A DNA stretch of 64,000 bases from Bacteroidota bacterium. GTDB taxonomy: Bacteria; Bacteroidota; Bacteroidia; Flavobacteriales; Flavobacteriaceae. The notes below the pieces were generated by a model. It saw nothing but the letters and a program-made list of their open reading frames with translations. It did no database searches and was not told where the DNA came from. Below, piece after piece: positions 17,101-24,902 of this stretch. The stretch lies in contig JAHJTN010000001.1 in NCBI GenBank assembly GCA_018829465.1, forward strand, positions 62,001 through 126,000. Direction: 5' to 3'. Within the stretch, counting starts at the first letter, position 1; each line of letters begins with the position of its first letter. The translations under genes were made by a program, and so were the position numbers.

Positions 17101-17325
17101 GTAAGGGCCACCCACGCGCAGGTTGAGCAAATTGACTCGACCGTCTATGTTGGTCACCGTGCCGTAATTGGTACCCGTGGGAACGTGGATAGCTACCACT
17201 GTTGCGCCGGGAAGCGGCTCGTTGTTGTCATCCGTCACAACACCGCGAATGTTGGAGGTTGTGGTTTGGGCAAAAGAAATGATTGTACAGAGCAAAAGCC
17301 CTGAAAAGAGGAGTTTTTTAAACAT
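14161..17325 (-). CDS. TonB-dependent receptor, Oar-like, with N-terminal carboxypeptidase-regulatory domain
   Basis: Outer-membrane protein of 1054 residues. A 20-residue signal peptide ends ISFAQ. A CarboxypepD-regulatory-like beta sandwich (about 25-105, with VVTDDNNEPLPGATVVA) is followed by a TonB plug region (about 110-240) and a long beta barrel ending in LGVRYIF, whose terminal Phe suits Bam-dependent insertion. The plug contains Oar-type segments such as LPTISRSAQDFYRLEP. Oar-like receptors take up large nutrients or help protein secretion; the substrate here is unknown. No SusD-like partner is adjacent, so it is not a SusCD pair. The start at 17325 is preferred over an ATG 19 codons upstream because it begins the signal peptide. 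Confidence 0.93.
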   Translation of the reverse strand: MFKKLLFSGLLLCTIISFAQTTTSNIRGVVTDDNNEPLPGATVVAIHVPTGTNYGTVTNIDGRVNLLNLRVGGPYKITVSYVGFTNFERTDVFLDLGQTYNLEVQMASATEQLSEVVVTGGRNTTFNSDRTGPETNIGRKELSRLPTISRSAQDFYRLEPTATGNSFGGRNDQFNNFSLDGSIFNNPFGLDAATPGGQTNAQPISLDAIEQIQVSLAPYDVTQAGFTGAGVNAVTKSGTNEFHGTTYFFYRDDNFTGDEVEGDKVFVPDLTQIQTGVSFGGPIIKNKLFFFANFELDEREDLGSNFLAARPGLSGSNISRVEASDLELVSSLLGGLGYQTGPFERFKHDTESTKGILKIDWNINQNHRLAVIYNFLDASRDLPANPNAIGRRGPDQITLQFQNAGYQINNEIQSWLVELNSNFGNKYTNKFQAGFTRFNDFRNPFSAPAPVININKDGTRYIVAGHEPFSINNRLEQKVWQATNNFNIFLGSHTLTVGTTFEKFSFNNSFNLGVLDAPGFKGGTFGPGFDSVAEFQQAVQDGTVAAALAFAQNVSDNNDANNTWALAETNVGQWAAYVQDEWNIADNFKLTYGLRFDLPLYFDTKDKIKENIARKGGLLSDGGTYDPTIQYFDEKGNPVFLNSLDLPAQKALWSPRIGFNWDVFNDKVFQVRGGSGIFTGRLPFVWIGNQVANPDFFFFTTTAPDFEFPQVWRNSLGIDYKFKNGVVATTDLIFTRDINAQMVRNFGAGIPTGRLDGVDNRPVYLNSDRSQVFGSPTNAYVFTNTGVGYSLNWSMKLQKQFAGDFFASVAYNFLEARDASSIDAEISSDGFDRNPALGNVNVAVSGPALFGDRHRIVGQLNKRWTYGKGKWATTVSSFFEFAEGGRFSYTYSGDINNDGSFLNDLIYVPTSAELQLMQFEGDLTTQAEQRAAFDAFIQQDEYLRDRRGSFAGRNQILSPWRDRIDVKFLQDYNFKLVGGQMNTIQISVDILNFGNLIDSDWGVIEVPTNTQPIGVRVENNRPIFSFDPSQKKTFTNRVDLESRWQMQLGVRYIF

Positions 17326-17370
17326 TTTTGTTAGATTTAACGTTTGGTCTAACAAATGTATGTCAAAAAA

Positions 17371-17393
17371 AAAGCCATGCAACGCATGGCTTT
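17371..17393 (-). terminator. intrinsic terminator of the rpsF-rpsR-rplI operon
   Basis: The stem GCCATGC / GCATGGC (17374-17380 with 17384-17390) has a 3-base loop. On the minus strand it is followed by a run of nine or more T. It lies 23 bases after the rplI stop. Confidence 0.85.
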
Positions 17394-17415
17394 ATGTTTT
17401 TATTAACGTTTATTG

Positions 17416-17871
17416 TTAATTAATTGCCTCGGCAACAACTTCGAAAGGGAATTCAACAATTACAGATCTGTGCAGTCGGATAGAAGCCGTATGCTGCCCT
17501 GTAGTTTTGATAGTACCTCCGGGAATAGAAATGAATTTTTTTTCTATTTCGTGTCCGTTTTTAGCAAGTGCTTCGGCAACGTCTGCACTGTTGATAGAGC
17601 CAAATAGTTTTCCGGATCCACCGGCTTTAGAAGTCAATTTAATGTCTAAAGTCTTCAGGCTTTCGGCTGTTTTATTGGCTTGGTCAATGAGTTTTTGCTC
17701 TTTGAACGCTTGTTGTTTGAGGGTTTCTGTCAAAACTTTTCTAGCAGAAGGTGTTGCCATAATGGCAAAACCTTGAGGAATCAAAAAGTTGCGTCCGTAA
17801 CCGTTCTTTACGCTTACGATATCATTCTTAAAACCGAGGTTTTCAACATCTTGTTTTAGTATCAGTTCCAT
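17416..17871 (-). CDS. rplI: 50S ribosomal protein L9
   Basis: Large-subunit protein that binds 23S rRNA near L1. The 151 residues begin MELILKQDVENLGFKNDIV and continue with KNGYGRNFLIPQGFA, the conserved N-terminal RNA-binding domain. A long connecting helix and the C-terminal domain (GKLFGSINSADVAEAL) follow. It is the last gene of the rpsF-rpsR-rplI operon, 13 bases behind rpsR, and is followed by a strong terminator. Confidence 0.97.
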   Translation of the reverse strand: MELILKQDVENLGFKNDIVSVKNGYGRNFLIPQGFAIMATPSARKVLTETLKQQAFKEQKLIDQANKTAESLKTLDIKLTSKAGGSGKLFGSINSADVAEALAKNGHEIEKKFISIPGGTIKTTGQHTASIRLHRSVIVEFPFEVVAEAIN

Positions 17872-17884
17872 GTCGGCTTTGTTT

Positions 17885-18190
17885 TTATTTTAATAAATCT
17901 GTTTCAAAAGGAACTAGGGCCAAGTGACGGGCTCTCTTAACGGCTTGCGCCACTTTTCTTTGGTATTTCAAAGAAGTTCCGGTAAGTCTTCTGGGAAGAA
18001 TTTTTCCTTGTTCGTTTACAAAGCTCAAGAGAAAATCCGGGTCTTTATAGTCTATATATTTAATACCGGATCTTTTGAAACGACAATATTTTTTTACGGT
18101 TGCAGTTTCTATATTTAGCGGGGTCAAATAACGAATTTCACCCTCTTTTTTGCTGGAAGCTTGTTGCTCGATTACAGTAGTCTCTGACAT
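17885..18190 (-). CDS. rpsR: 30S ribosomal protein S18
   Basis: Small-subunit protein that pairs with S6 on the 16S central domain. It has 101 residues. The core shows [16 protein letters not shown], then [19 protein letters not shown] and the C-terminal basic motif [18 protein letters not shown]. The N-terminal 25 residues are a Bacteroidota-type extension. It lies five bases after rpsF. Confidence 0.97.
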   Translation of the reverse strand: MSETTVIEQQASSKKEGEIRYLTPLNIETATVKKYCRFKRSGIKYIDYKDPDFLLSFVNEQGKILPRRLTGTSLKYQRKVAQAVKRARHLALVPFETDLLK

Positions 18191-18195
18191 GATGA

Positions 18196-18537
18196 TTAGG
18201 CTTTAGCGGTTTGTAATTTTTTTCTTCTTTTCTCTGCCCAAGCCACAGCGTGCTTGTCTAGCTTAACCGTCAAAAAGCGCATGATGCGCTCGTCGCGTCT
18301 AAATTCAACCTCTAGAGGCAAGATGTGCTCTCCTGCGATTTGGAATTGGAACAAGTGGTAAAAGCCACTTTTTTTGTTTTGAATCGGGTAGGCGAATTTT
18401 TTGAGGCCCCAATCTTCTTTAGCGACAAATTCGCCACCGCGTGAAGTCAGAAAACTTTCAAATTTCTCTACTGTTTCCTTTATCTGGGTATCAGATAAAA
18501 CGGGATTCAAAATGAAAACAGTTTCATAATGGTTCAT
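18196..18537 (-). CDS. rpsF: 30S ribosomal protein S6
   Basis: Small-subunit protein that binds S18. The 113 residues start [16 protein letters not shown], the standard S6 beginning, with the [17 protein letters not shown] segment in the middle and a lysine-rich tail. It is the first gene of the three-gene ribosomal operon and has a clear promoter at 18563-18593. Confidence 0.97.
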   Translation of the reverse strand: MNHYETVFILNPVLSDTQIKETVEKFESFLTSRGGEFVAKEDWGLKKFAYPIQNKKSGFYHLFQFQIAGEHILPLEVEFRRDERIMRFLTVKLDKHAVAWAEKRRKKLQTAKA

Positions 18538-18562
18538 AAAAAATGATTTTTAAAATGGTTTG

Positions 18563-18593
18563 CAAAATTAGTGCATTTGTTTGAATCCGCAAA
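18563..18593 (-). promoter_or_regulatory. promoter of the rpsF operon
   Basis: On the minus strand, TTTG (18590-18593) and TAATTTTG (18563-18570) are separated by 19 bases. The leader before the ATG at 18537 is about 20 bases. Confidence 0.75.
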
Positions 18594-18680
18594 TCTTTTG
18601 CATAAAAAAACTTTTACAAAAATACGATGAAAATATTTACATTTAAAACAAGGCATCGAACAACCTAAAAGCAACTGTGT

Positions 18681-18688
18681 TATCTTTG
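18681..18688 (+). promoter_or_regulatory. -7 promoter box (TATCTTTG) of the MFS transporter gene
   Basis: TATCTTTG lies 13 bases ahead of the ATG at 18701. It overlaps an in-frame GTG start at 18677, which argues against that start and predicts a leader of only a few bases. Confidence 0.6.
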
Positions 18689-18700
18689 CCAAAAAAAAGG

Positions 18701-19909
18701 ATGCTCCAAATTTTCCGTTTCGCGCGTCAGAACACTTCTCTTTTACTTTTTGGGTTTTTGCTGACCTTCTTCTCCGGTTTCGGACAAACGTTTTTTATTT
18801 CGCTTTTTGTGCCTAGCATACAGCAGTATTTTCAAATATCCGATGGTTTTTTTAGCGGGTTGTATGCCTTGTCAACGGTTTTGAGTGCCGCAACACTTTC
18901 CTGGGTGGGCAAATATATCGATATGGTTCGCCTGCCGCGTTTCACCATTCGAGTCATGCTCGGACTTTCACTATCGCTGCTCTTTATCTCACAGACCTAT
19001 TATTTACCCGTTTTGGTTTTGGCCATCTTTACCATGCGATTGTTTGGCCAGGGTTTGATGACGCATACCTCTTTGACATCTATGGGTAAATTTTTTGACG
19101 CCGACAGGGGAAAAGCCATCAGCCTGGCTGCTTTGGGACATCCGGCAGGAGAAGCTGTTTTTCCGATTCTCTTTGTTACACTCATTGCATTGGTAGGTTG
19201 GCGTATGAGTATGCTTATCGCCTCCCTGATGGTTTTTATGTTTATTCCGGTGGCTTTGTTTTTTCTTTTTAAAAATCGAGATTTTTCCCGGTTAAGAAAA
19301 CTGTTGCCTTCTATCTCCAAAGACCCGGAAGAGATTAAAAAAGCACGGCCTTTGCAATTTCTCAAATCAAAGGCGTTTTGGATTTTGGCACCAAACAATT
19401 TTGCATCGGCGAGCATCGGTACAGCTTTTATTTTTTTTCAGCTCAAATTGGGGTTGACACGCGGTTGGAGCGAGGCGTTTATGGCTTCGAGTTTTGTGGC
19501 TTACGCACTAGCCGGCGCAAGCAGTTCCATAGTTGGTGGCTTGCTCACCGATCGGTTTTCTGCCAAGTCTATTTATCCTTTCACTTTAGTACCTTTTATG
19601 GTGGGTCTCATTTTATTCTTGATCGTTTCAGAAGCTTGGGTTTACCCTGCGTTTCTTGCAAGTATAGGTATGACGAACGGTTTTAGCAATCCGGTAAAAA
19701 ATGCGGCGCTTGCAGAAATATACGGCACCAAATTCTTAGGAAGCGTGCGGAGTCTTTTTATCACGGTTATGATTTTTTCAACGGCTTTGGGACCTGTGGT
19801 GTTTGGCACCTTGTTAGACGCAAATGTTTCTTTTCAATTGCTGGGACTGCTCAGTTTGGCTGCAATGGTTTTGTGTACCCTCAACGCGCTCAGGATATAC
19901 AAGTTATAA
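18701..19909 (+). CDS. MFS transporter, 402 aa
   Basis: Major facilitator superfamily membrane transporter with about 12 helices. The central break lies near residue 205, where a basic loop (FSRLRKLLPSISKDPEEIKKA) joins two six-helix halves. The arrangement and the segment GLMTHTSLTSMGKFFDADRGKAIS resemble oxalate/formate or monocarboxylate-type (OFA-like) MFS members, but the substrate cannot be read from sequence. It is monocistronic and convergent with the DUF4294 gene. Confidence 0.9.
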   Translation: MLQIFRFARQNTSLLLFGFLLTFFSGFGQTFFISLFVPSIQQYFQISDGFFSGLYALSTVLSAATLSWVGKYIDMVRLPRFTIRVMLGLSLSLLFISQTYYLPVLVLAIFTMRLFGQGLMTHTSLTSMGKFFDADRGKAISLAALGHPAGEAVFPILFVTLIALVGWRMSMLIASLMVFMFIPVALFFLFKNRDFSRLRKLLPSISKDPEEIKKARPLQFLKSKAFWILAPNNFASASIGTAFIFFQLKLGLTRGWSEAFMASSFVAYALAGASSSIVGGLLTDRFSAKSIYPFTLVPFMVGLILFLIVSEAWVYPAFLASIGMTNGFSNPVKNAALAEIYGTKFLGSVRSLFITVMIFSTALGPVVFGTLLDANVSFQLLGLLSLAAMVLCTLNALRIYKL

Positions 19910-19932
19910 AAAATATAGGAAATTGGGTGTAA

Positions 19933-20571
19933 TTAGTTAGAGGCCGTCCACTTTTTGGCCAAATCTTCGTAGTTGATTTCAAAGGCCGGTTTTTGAGGCT
20001 TTAAAATACCGTATCTAAAGTACTTTTGAAGTATGCTTTCAATCATAAAATCTTCTTCTTCAGATTCCGGGTGGTATTCTGTTTTCAAAGACAAATCAAA
20101 CATGCCGGCTGTAGTGTTGTACCAAAATGCATTCCAACCACTTCGGTATGCTTTAATAAGATCATAGGTGGTTTGTCCGGTTTGGCGGTGAATGAGCTTC
20201 ATGAGTATGCGCCCGTCTGTTCGGCTCATTTTTTTTAATTCGGCTTCAAATTCGTCTTCCATGTAATTTTGTACCAAGCGAATATATTTTTTCTTTTCGT
20301 ATTTGGAATCGAACGCTTCGAGGCGTTCGTTTAAAACGACAAGTCTCTCGGCCGCTAACTTAGAATACGGATATACTTTGATGACCTTTCGTGTTAAATA
20401 TGCCAAGCGTTTGGCGCGCGCTGCACTTTTGTTTTCAGAAACCGTCACTTCTTGCAGTGCAATCATTGGCACCAAAGTGGTATCGCGGACAAGTGTATCC
20501 TGACGAGGGGTTACTTGCGCGGTGAGCAAGTTACCGACCAACAAAATTGCAATCGCGATAAGTGTGCGCAT
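19933..20571 (-). CDS. DUF4294 family secreted protein, 212 aa
   Basis: The signal peptide (1-18, ending LLTAQ) is followed by an acidic region and the helical DUF4294 domain (about 55-190), with YLTRKVIKVYPYSKLAAERL, EFEAELKKMSRTDGRILMKLIHRQTG and SGWNAFWYNTTA. The family is limited to Bacteroidota and uncharacterised. The many basic and aromatic residues suggest a periplasmic or envelope binding role; that is inference. A TAATTTTG box at 20590-20597 drives it. Confidence 0.88.
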   Translation of the reverse strand: MRTLIAIAILLVGNLLTAQVTPRQDTLVRDTTLVPMIALQEVTVSENKSAARAKRLAYLTRKVIKVYPYSKLAAERLVVLNERLEAFDSKYEKKKYIRLVQNYMEDEFEAELKKMSRTDGRILMKLIHRQTGQTTYDLIKAYRSGWNAFWYNTTAGMFDLSLKTEYHPESEEEDFMIESILQKYFRYGILKPQKPAFEINYEDLAKKWTASN

Positions 20572-20589
20572 TTCATAGAGTTTGAATCA

Positions 20590-20597
20590 CAAAATTA
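20590..20597 (-). promoter_or_regulatory. -7 promoter box (TAATTTTG) of the DUF4294 gene
   Basis: Minus-strand TAATTTTG, 19 bases ahead of the ATG at 20571, with TTTG at 20614-20617 as a -33 candidate (16-base gap). It overlaps the divergent promoter of the M42 gene. Confidence 0.55.
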
Positions 20598-20617
20598 AGT
20601 AAATTTTACAGACCAAA

Positions 20618-20648
20618 TTGTTAATTCTTACAGAGTTGTCTATCTTCG
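20618..20648 (+). promoter_or_regulatory. promoter of the M42 peptidase gene
   Basis: TTG (20618-20620) and TATCTTCG (20641-20648) are separated by 20 bases. The -7 box has one mismatch to consensus. Confidence 0.5.
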
Positions 20649-20666
20649 CTCAAATTTTTAAAAACC

Positions 20667-21755
20667 ATGAGCAAAAAGAGCATTCTCAATAAAAAATCTT
20701 TAACATTTTTAGAAAAATACCTCAATAACGCTTCGCCCACCGGTGCGGAATACAGTGGTCAGAAAATCTGGATGGAATATTTGAAACCCTATGTGGATAC
20801 TTTTATCACGGATAATTATGGAACTGCCGTAGGCATTATCAATCCGGATGCGTCATTTAAGGTAGTCATTGAAGGGCATGCTGATGAAATTTCTTGGTAT
20901 GTGAATTACATCACAGATAACGGACTCATTTATGTCATTAGAAACGGCGGCAGCGACCACCAAATTGCTCCTTCAAAAAAAGTAAATATACACACAAAAA
21001 AAGGCTTGGTAACCGGTATTTTCGGATGGCCGGCTATCCATACACGAAACCGCGGCAAAGAGGAAGCACCCGCTTTGGATAATATTTTTATAGACGTGGG
21101 TTGTAAAAACAAAAAAGAAGTGGAAGCACTTGGCGTGCATGTAGGCTGTATGATTACCTATCCGGACACCTTTTTTGTGCTCAACAAAAACTATTTTGTC
21201 TGTCGGGCATTAGACAACAGAATGGGCGGGTTTATGATAGCTGAAGTGGCCCGATTGCTGCACGAAAACCATAAAAAATTGCCCTTTGGGCTATACATTA
21301 CCAACTCTGTGCAGGAAGAAATTGGACTTCGCGGTGCCGAAATGATCACACATACCATCAAGCCCCATGCGGCCATTGTGACCGATGTCTGCCACGATAC
21401 CACTACGCCGATGATTGAGAAAAAAAGAGAAGGAGAAACAGAAATTGGAAAAGGTCCGGTGATTTCTTATGCGCCGGCCGTGCAACACAAGGTGCGCGAT
21501 TTGATTATAGAAACCGCCGAGCGCGAAAAAATTCCGTTTCAACGTCTTGCTTCCTCGCGCGCTACCGGCACCGACACCGATGCGTTTGCTTACAGTAACG
21601 GCGGTGTGCCATCAGCACTTATTTCGCTGCCTTTGCGCTATATGCATACCACGGTTGAAATGGTGCATAGAGATGATGTAGAAAACGTCATCAAACTGAT
21701 TTATGAAAGTTTGTTGCAGATAGAAAACGGACAGTCTTTTAGCTACTTTGATTGA
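20667..21755 (+). CDS. M42 family aminopeptidase
   Basis: Cytoplasmic di-metal aminopeptidase of the M42 family (glutamyl/tetrahedral TET-like peptidases), which trims peptides from the N-terminus. The 362 residues carry the expected metal ligands and catalytic residues: H71 and D73 in EGHADEIS, D183 in RALDNRMGG, E217-E218 in SVQEEIGLRGA, D240 in VTDVCHD, and a histidine in the C-terminal MHTTVEMVHRDD segment. Length is normal. It was often misannotated as endoglucanase M or cellulase. It is monocistronic. Confidence 0.93.
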   Translation: MSKKSILNKKSLTFLEKYLNNASPTGAEYSGQKIWMEYLKPYVDTFITDNYGTAVGIINPDASFKVVIEGHADEISWYVNYITDNGLIYVIRNGGSDHQIAPSKKVNIHTKKGLVTGIFGWPAIHTRNRGKEEAPALDNIFIDVGCKNKKEVEALGVHVGCMITYPDTFFVLNKNYFVCRALDNRMGGFMIAEVARLLHENHKKLPFGLYITNSVQEEIGLRGAEMITHTIKPHAAIVTDVCHDTTTPMIEKKREGETEIGKGPVISYAPAVQHKVRDLIIETAEREKIPFQRLASSRATGTDTDAFAYSNGGVPSALISLPLRYMHTTVEMVHRDDVENVIKLIYESLLQIENGQSFSYFD

Positions 21756-22079
21756 TTTTAGAAAGGTGTCATACAACTGTAAACCGAAATCTTTAAAAGC
21801 ATTTTAGGGTTACAAAAACTGAATTTTGTCAAATAATGTGAGTTCGGCATAAGAAAACAAGAAATCACAGCTTATTATCTGAGAACAAACGCGTCAATCA
21901 TTTATGTTCATTTTCTTTGCTTGTCCAACCCTTCGACTACGCTCAGGGTGACGACGAACCAAAAGAAAGGACACTTTTACGAGGTATTTTTGCTGTGCAA
22001 AAGCTTGCAAAGCTCCGCGCTGCTAAAGTTTAATCGATATTTCTATTAGGTTTTTTATAAAAATAATATAGAACAGGCG
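21756..22079. other. 324-base intergenic region with one repeat
   Basis: Convergent gap between the M42 gene and the AraC/alkyltransferase gene. The only recognisable feature is the repeat at 21928-21949. I see no convincing ORF, RNA gene or strong terminator. Confidence 0.5.
21928..21949. repeat. dispersed TTCGACTACGCTCAGG repeat
   Basis: ACCCT and AGGGT arms enclose TCGACTACGCTC. It belongs to the same word family as the copies at 13365, 54739 and 59491. Confidence 0.6.
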
Positions 22080-22928
22080 TTAAATACTTTGCAGATGGGT
22101 TTTAGCCCCTTCCCAACCGATGATGGCTGTTTTTCTTGTGTTGCCCCACCTATACTCGCCAAACATTCCGGTTGATTGGATAACCCGGTGACAAGGGATC
22201 AGAAAAGCAATCGGATTGCTTCCTATGGCTGTACCCACTGCTCTTGAAGCCTTTTGATTGTTGATTTTATTCGCAACCGCACCATAGGTTGTCAATTGGC
22301 CCATCGGAATTTTTAAAAGTGTTTGCCACACCTTGAGTTGAAAATCTGTCCCTTTTAAATGTAGTTTTATCGCTTTTAACCGGCTCCAATCTTTCGTAAA
22401 AATATAGCGAGCATTTTGTTGCGCTTCATCTAACTGCTGTTTGAAACGCGCATTTGGAAAAAGGCTTTGCAGGTGTTGAAATGCAACAGATGCATCTTCG
22501 GAAAAAGCCATAAAACAGATGCCTTTTTCTGTAGAAGCTACCAAAATGTTTCCAAAAGGACTATCGGCAAAACTGTAGTTTACAGCTAAGTTTTTCCCTC
22601 CGTTTTTATATTCGGCGGGGGTCATGCCTTCAATGTTAACGAACAAATCGTGTAAACGACCTGTGCCCGAAAGCCCTGTTTGGTAAGCCGCTTCAAAAAG
22701 CGTAGCTTGATTTTCTTTTAAAAGTCTTTTGGCGTATTCGACTGTTGTGTATTGCAGAAATTTCTTTGGACTTGTACCTGCCCAATCGCTGAAAAGTCGT
22801 TGAAAATGAAACGGGCTCAGGTGTACTTTTTCTGCAACTTCGTCCAGATTGGGTTGTATTTTAAAATTTTGTTTAATATACGCAATTGCCTCTGCAATTC
22901 GGTTGTAGTTGATTTGTTGCTGGTTCAT
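22080..22928 (-). CDS. AraC-type regulator fused to O6-alkylguanine-DNA alkyltransferase
   Basis: Bifunctional protein of 282 residues. An AraC helix-turn-helix pair spans about 8-110 (LDEVAEKVHLSPFHFQRLF; LFEAAYQTGLSGTGRLHDLF). The C-terminal half is an Ogt/Ada-C alkyltransferase with the active-site PCHRV motif, acceptor Cys246, and the GNTRKTAIIGWE ending. It removes methyl groups from guanine O6 by transfer to its own cysteine. Unlike E. coli Ada it lacks the N-terminal zinc domain that senses phosphotriester methylation, so how the HTH part would be switched is unclear. It is a single gene. Confidence 0.93.
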   Translation of the reverse strand: MNQQQINYNRIAEAIAYIKQNFKIQPNLDEVAEKVHLSPFHFQRLFSDWAGTSPKKFLQYTTVEYAKRLLKENQATLFEAAYQTGLSGTGRLHDLFVNIEGMTPAEYKNGGKNLAVNYSFADSPFGNILVASTEKGICFMAFSEDASVAFQHLQSLFPNARFKQQLDEAQQNARYIFTKDWSRLKAIKLHLKGTDFQLKVWQTLLKIPMGQLTTYGAVANKINNQKASRAVGTAIGSNPIAFLIPCHRVIQSTGMFGEYRWGNTRKTAIIGWEGAKTHLQSI

Positions 22929-23045
22929 TATTTCAAATTTTATGGCAAAATTGGTAAGAAGTTTGTGCTTATAAAATCCGAAACTTGCTCATTTTTTGCT
23001 TGTCAAGTTTTTGAAGGTATTGTTAGAAGTATTGAGGCGAGATTC

Positions 23046-24098
23046 TTATTTTAAATCCTTCAAAAGCTCGTACTTTTTCTGTTTTTCTTGCCATCGCTTT
23101 ATCGCATATTGTTGCATATCCTCTATCTTGTCTTTTTCATCGACGATTTCAAAACCCAAAAGTGATTCTATGATGTCTTCAAGTGTTGTAATGCCGTCCA
23201 TGCCACCATACTCATCCACAATTAACGAAATGTGTTCTTTTCTGTGAAGCATTTCTTCCCAAGCGTCAAATAAGGTCATGTTTTCTGGAAAGTGAACAAT
23301 ATCTCTTTTGATGTCTTTTAATTTCATATTGAATTGGTCTTCAGCTAATTTTTCAAAAACAAGTTCTCTAAATATATAGCCGGTAACATTGTCTTTATTA
23401 TCTTGAAAAATAGGGATTCTTGAAAAATGTAAAAATTCTTTATTCTTCAAAAAATCCTCTAAAGTCATGTCCTCATTTGCCGTCACCACAACGATTCTGG
23501 GTGTCATTACCTCCTTTATTTTAAGACTTTTTAGTTTTATAAGATTTTGTATGATTTTGTTTTCTTTGTCTGCAAAAATACCTTCCTGTGTACCAATGCT
23601 TGCCAAAGCAGATATTTCTTCTCTGCTCGTGGTAAGCTCGGTTTTACTTCTTGACAACATTTTTGTCAAAATGGATGAAATCCATACTAAAGGATACGTA
23701 ATGAAAATCATACCCTTTATGATTTTAGAAGAGATATTCACCAGCTCTTTGTTGTAGTTTGCACCTAGTGTTTTGGGGATGATTTCTGTGACAACTAAAA
23801 TGAGTATCGTTAAAACGGCAGACACAATGCCGAAATAGGCCTCACCAAACACTATTGTTGCTTGAGCACCTACTCCTGCGGCACCTACGGTATGGGCTAC
23901 TGTGTTTAGTGAAAGGATAGCTGACAGTGGTTTGTCAACATCTTCTTTTAGCCCAAGCATTGTTTCAGCCCTTTTGTCTCCATTTTCTACTTGTGATCTT
24001 AGAAAAGAGATGGGCGTCGATAATAATACGGCCTCCATTACAGAGCATAAGAAAGAGATGAATAAGGCAATAAAGAGATAGAATAGTAAAAGTGCCAT
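23046..24098 (-). CDS. CNNM (DUF21) and CBS-pair membrane protein
   Basis: Inner-membrane protein of 350 residues related to CorB/CorC-type magnesium exporters. A DUF21/CNNM region with three to four helices fills about 1-165 (VTEIIPKTLGANY is the typical signature). A CBS pair follows at about 195-315 (VMTPRIVVVTANEDMTLEDFL; ISLIVDEYGGMDGITTLEDIIESLLG). The usual C-terminal CorC_HlyC domain is absent, and the protein ends in a short charged tail. The gene is much more AT-rich than its surroundings, as is the next gene upstream. A -7 box (TATTTTTG) lies at 24141-24148. Confidence 0.9.
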   Translation of the reverse strand: MALLLFYLFIALFISFLCSVMEAVLLSTPISFLRSQVENGDKRAETMLGLKEDVDKPLSAILSLNTVAHTVGAAGVGAQATIVFGEAYFGIVSAVLTILILVVTEIIPKTLGANYNKELVNISSKIIKGMIFITYPLVWISSILTKMLSRSKTELTTSREEISALASIGTQEGIFADKENKIIQNLIKLKSLKIKEVMTPRIVVVTANEDMTLEDFLKNKEFLHFSRIPIFQDNKDNVTGYIFRELVFEKLAEDQFNMKLKDIKRDIVHFPENMTLFDAWEEMLHRKEHISLIVDEYGGMDGITTLEDIIESLLGFEIVDEKDKIEDMQQYAIKRWQEKQKKYELLKDLK

Positions 24099-24140
24099 AC
24101 TGACGGTTTGTGTATTGTTTTACTGTATCGTTATTTTATG

Positions 24141-24148
24141 CAAAAATA
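24141..24148 (-). promoter_or_regulatory. -7 promoter box (TATTTTTG) of the CNNM gene
   Basis: Minus-strand TATTTTTG matches TAnnTTTG and lies about 43 bases ahead of the ATG at 24098. Confidence 0.4.
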
Positions 24149-24287
24149 CCGCAAACGGATCGATGTTTGGTGTAGTTGTGGTTTAGAAATACGAGGCTTT
24201 TCGATCAGAGGTAAAGCTAACAAAAAACTACAAAATTTTGAATCGACAGCCTGTCTAACAATGAGTTACACACGGTGTTGTTTTGCA

Positions 24288-24890
24288 TTATTTTTTTTCA
24301 ATTATTTTCTTCAGGTCGTCAATACTTTTTACAACGTCTTTCAAATCTTTTTCTATCAAATAACTTTGCTTTTTATGATGATTTAAATCCAATATTATTT
24401 TTTCCGAAAATTTCATTTTAAAACAATCTTCATAATCCAATTGAACCATAAATTTATCTGGATTTTTATCAAAAAAACTTGAAGTCGACGATATGTAAGT
24501 TTCTATCATTTTTTTTGGGGGATAGAAATCAATTTTATCATTGAAAATTGTCGAATTAATAGTTTCTTCTTTCTTTCCAAGTTCAAAGTCTGGTGTAACT
24601 TTAACCTTAACATTTAATGCTGGTGTCTTTCCTATATTTTCAAGTTCAAAGTGTAAATCGCCTTTCGGGCTTTTAAAGTCAGCTACTATATATGGTCGTC
24701 TTTCTAAATACGATTCCATTTTCATTCGCTCTAACATTTCCCAAGTGAAAACTACATAGAAATAGGTCAGTAATGTAAGTCCAAAATTTAAATAATTTCC
24801 AGAATTTAAGTCCGCTTTTTCTGTTATTGCCAAAACAAAAAAAGCGATAAATATTATTGCAGGAATAATGTATTTAAAAACTGTTTTCAT
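24288..24890 (-). CDS. two-helix membrane protein with soluble beta domain, 200 aa
   Basis: Two N-terminal helices (about 5-23 and 33-52) are followed by a soluble domain that opens with RRPYIVADF and contains NIGKTPALNVKVKVTP. This resembles the beta-sandwich part of many uncharacterised two-helix proteins found in accessory regions. The C-terminus is a lysine-rich helix. The family is not recognised and no catalytic motif is visible. The AT content is high (about 22% G+C on one sampled line), like the neighbouring CNNM gene, so the pair may have been acquired together. Confidence 0.7.
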   Translation of the reverse strand: MKTVFKYIIPAIIFIAFFVLAITEKADLNSGNYLNFGLTLLTYFYVVFTWEMLERMKMESYLERRPYIVADFKSPKGDLHFELENIGKTPALNVKVKVTPDFELGKKEETINSTIFNDKIDFYPPKKMIETYISSTSSFFDKNPDKFMVQLDYEDCFKMKFSEKIILDLNHHKKQSYLIEKDLKDVVKSIDDLKKIIEKK

Positions 24891-24902
24891 AATGCATTAC
24901 AA

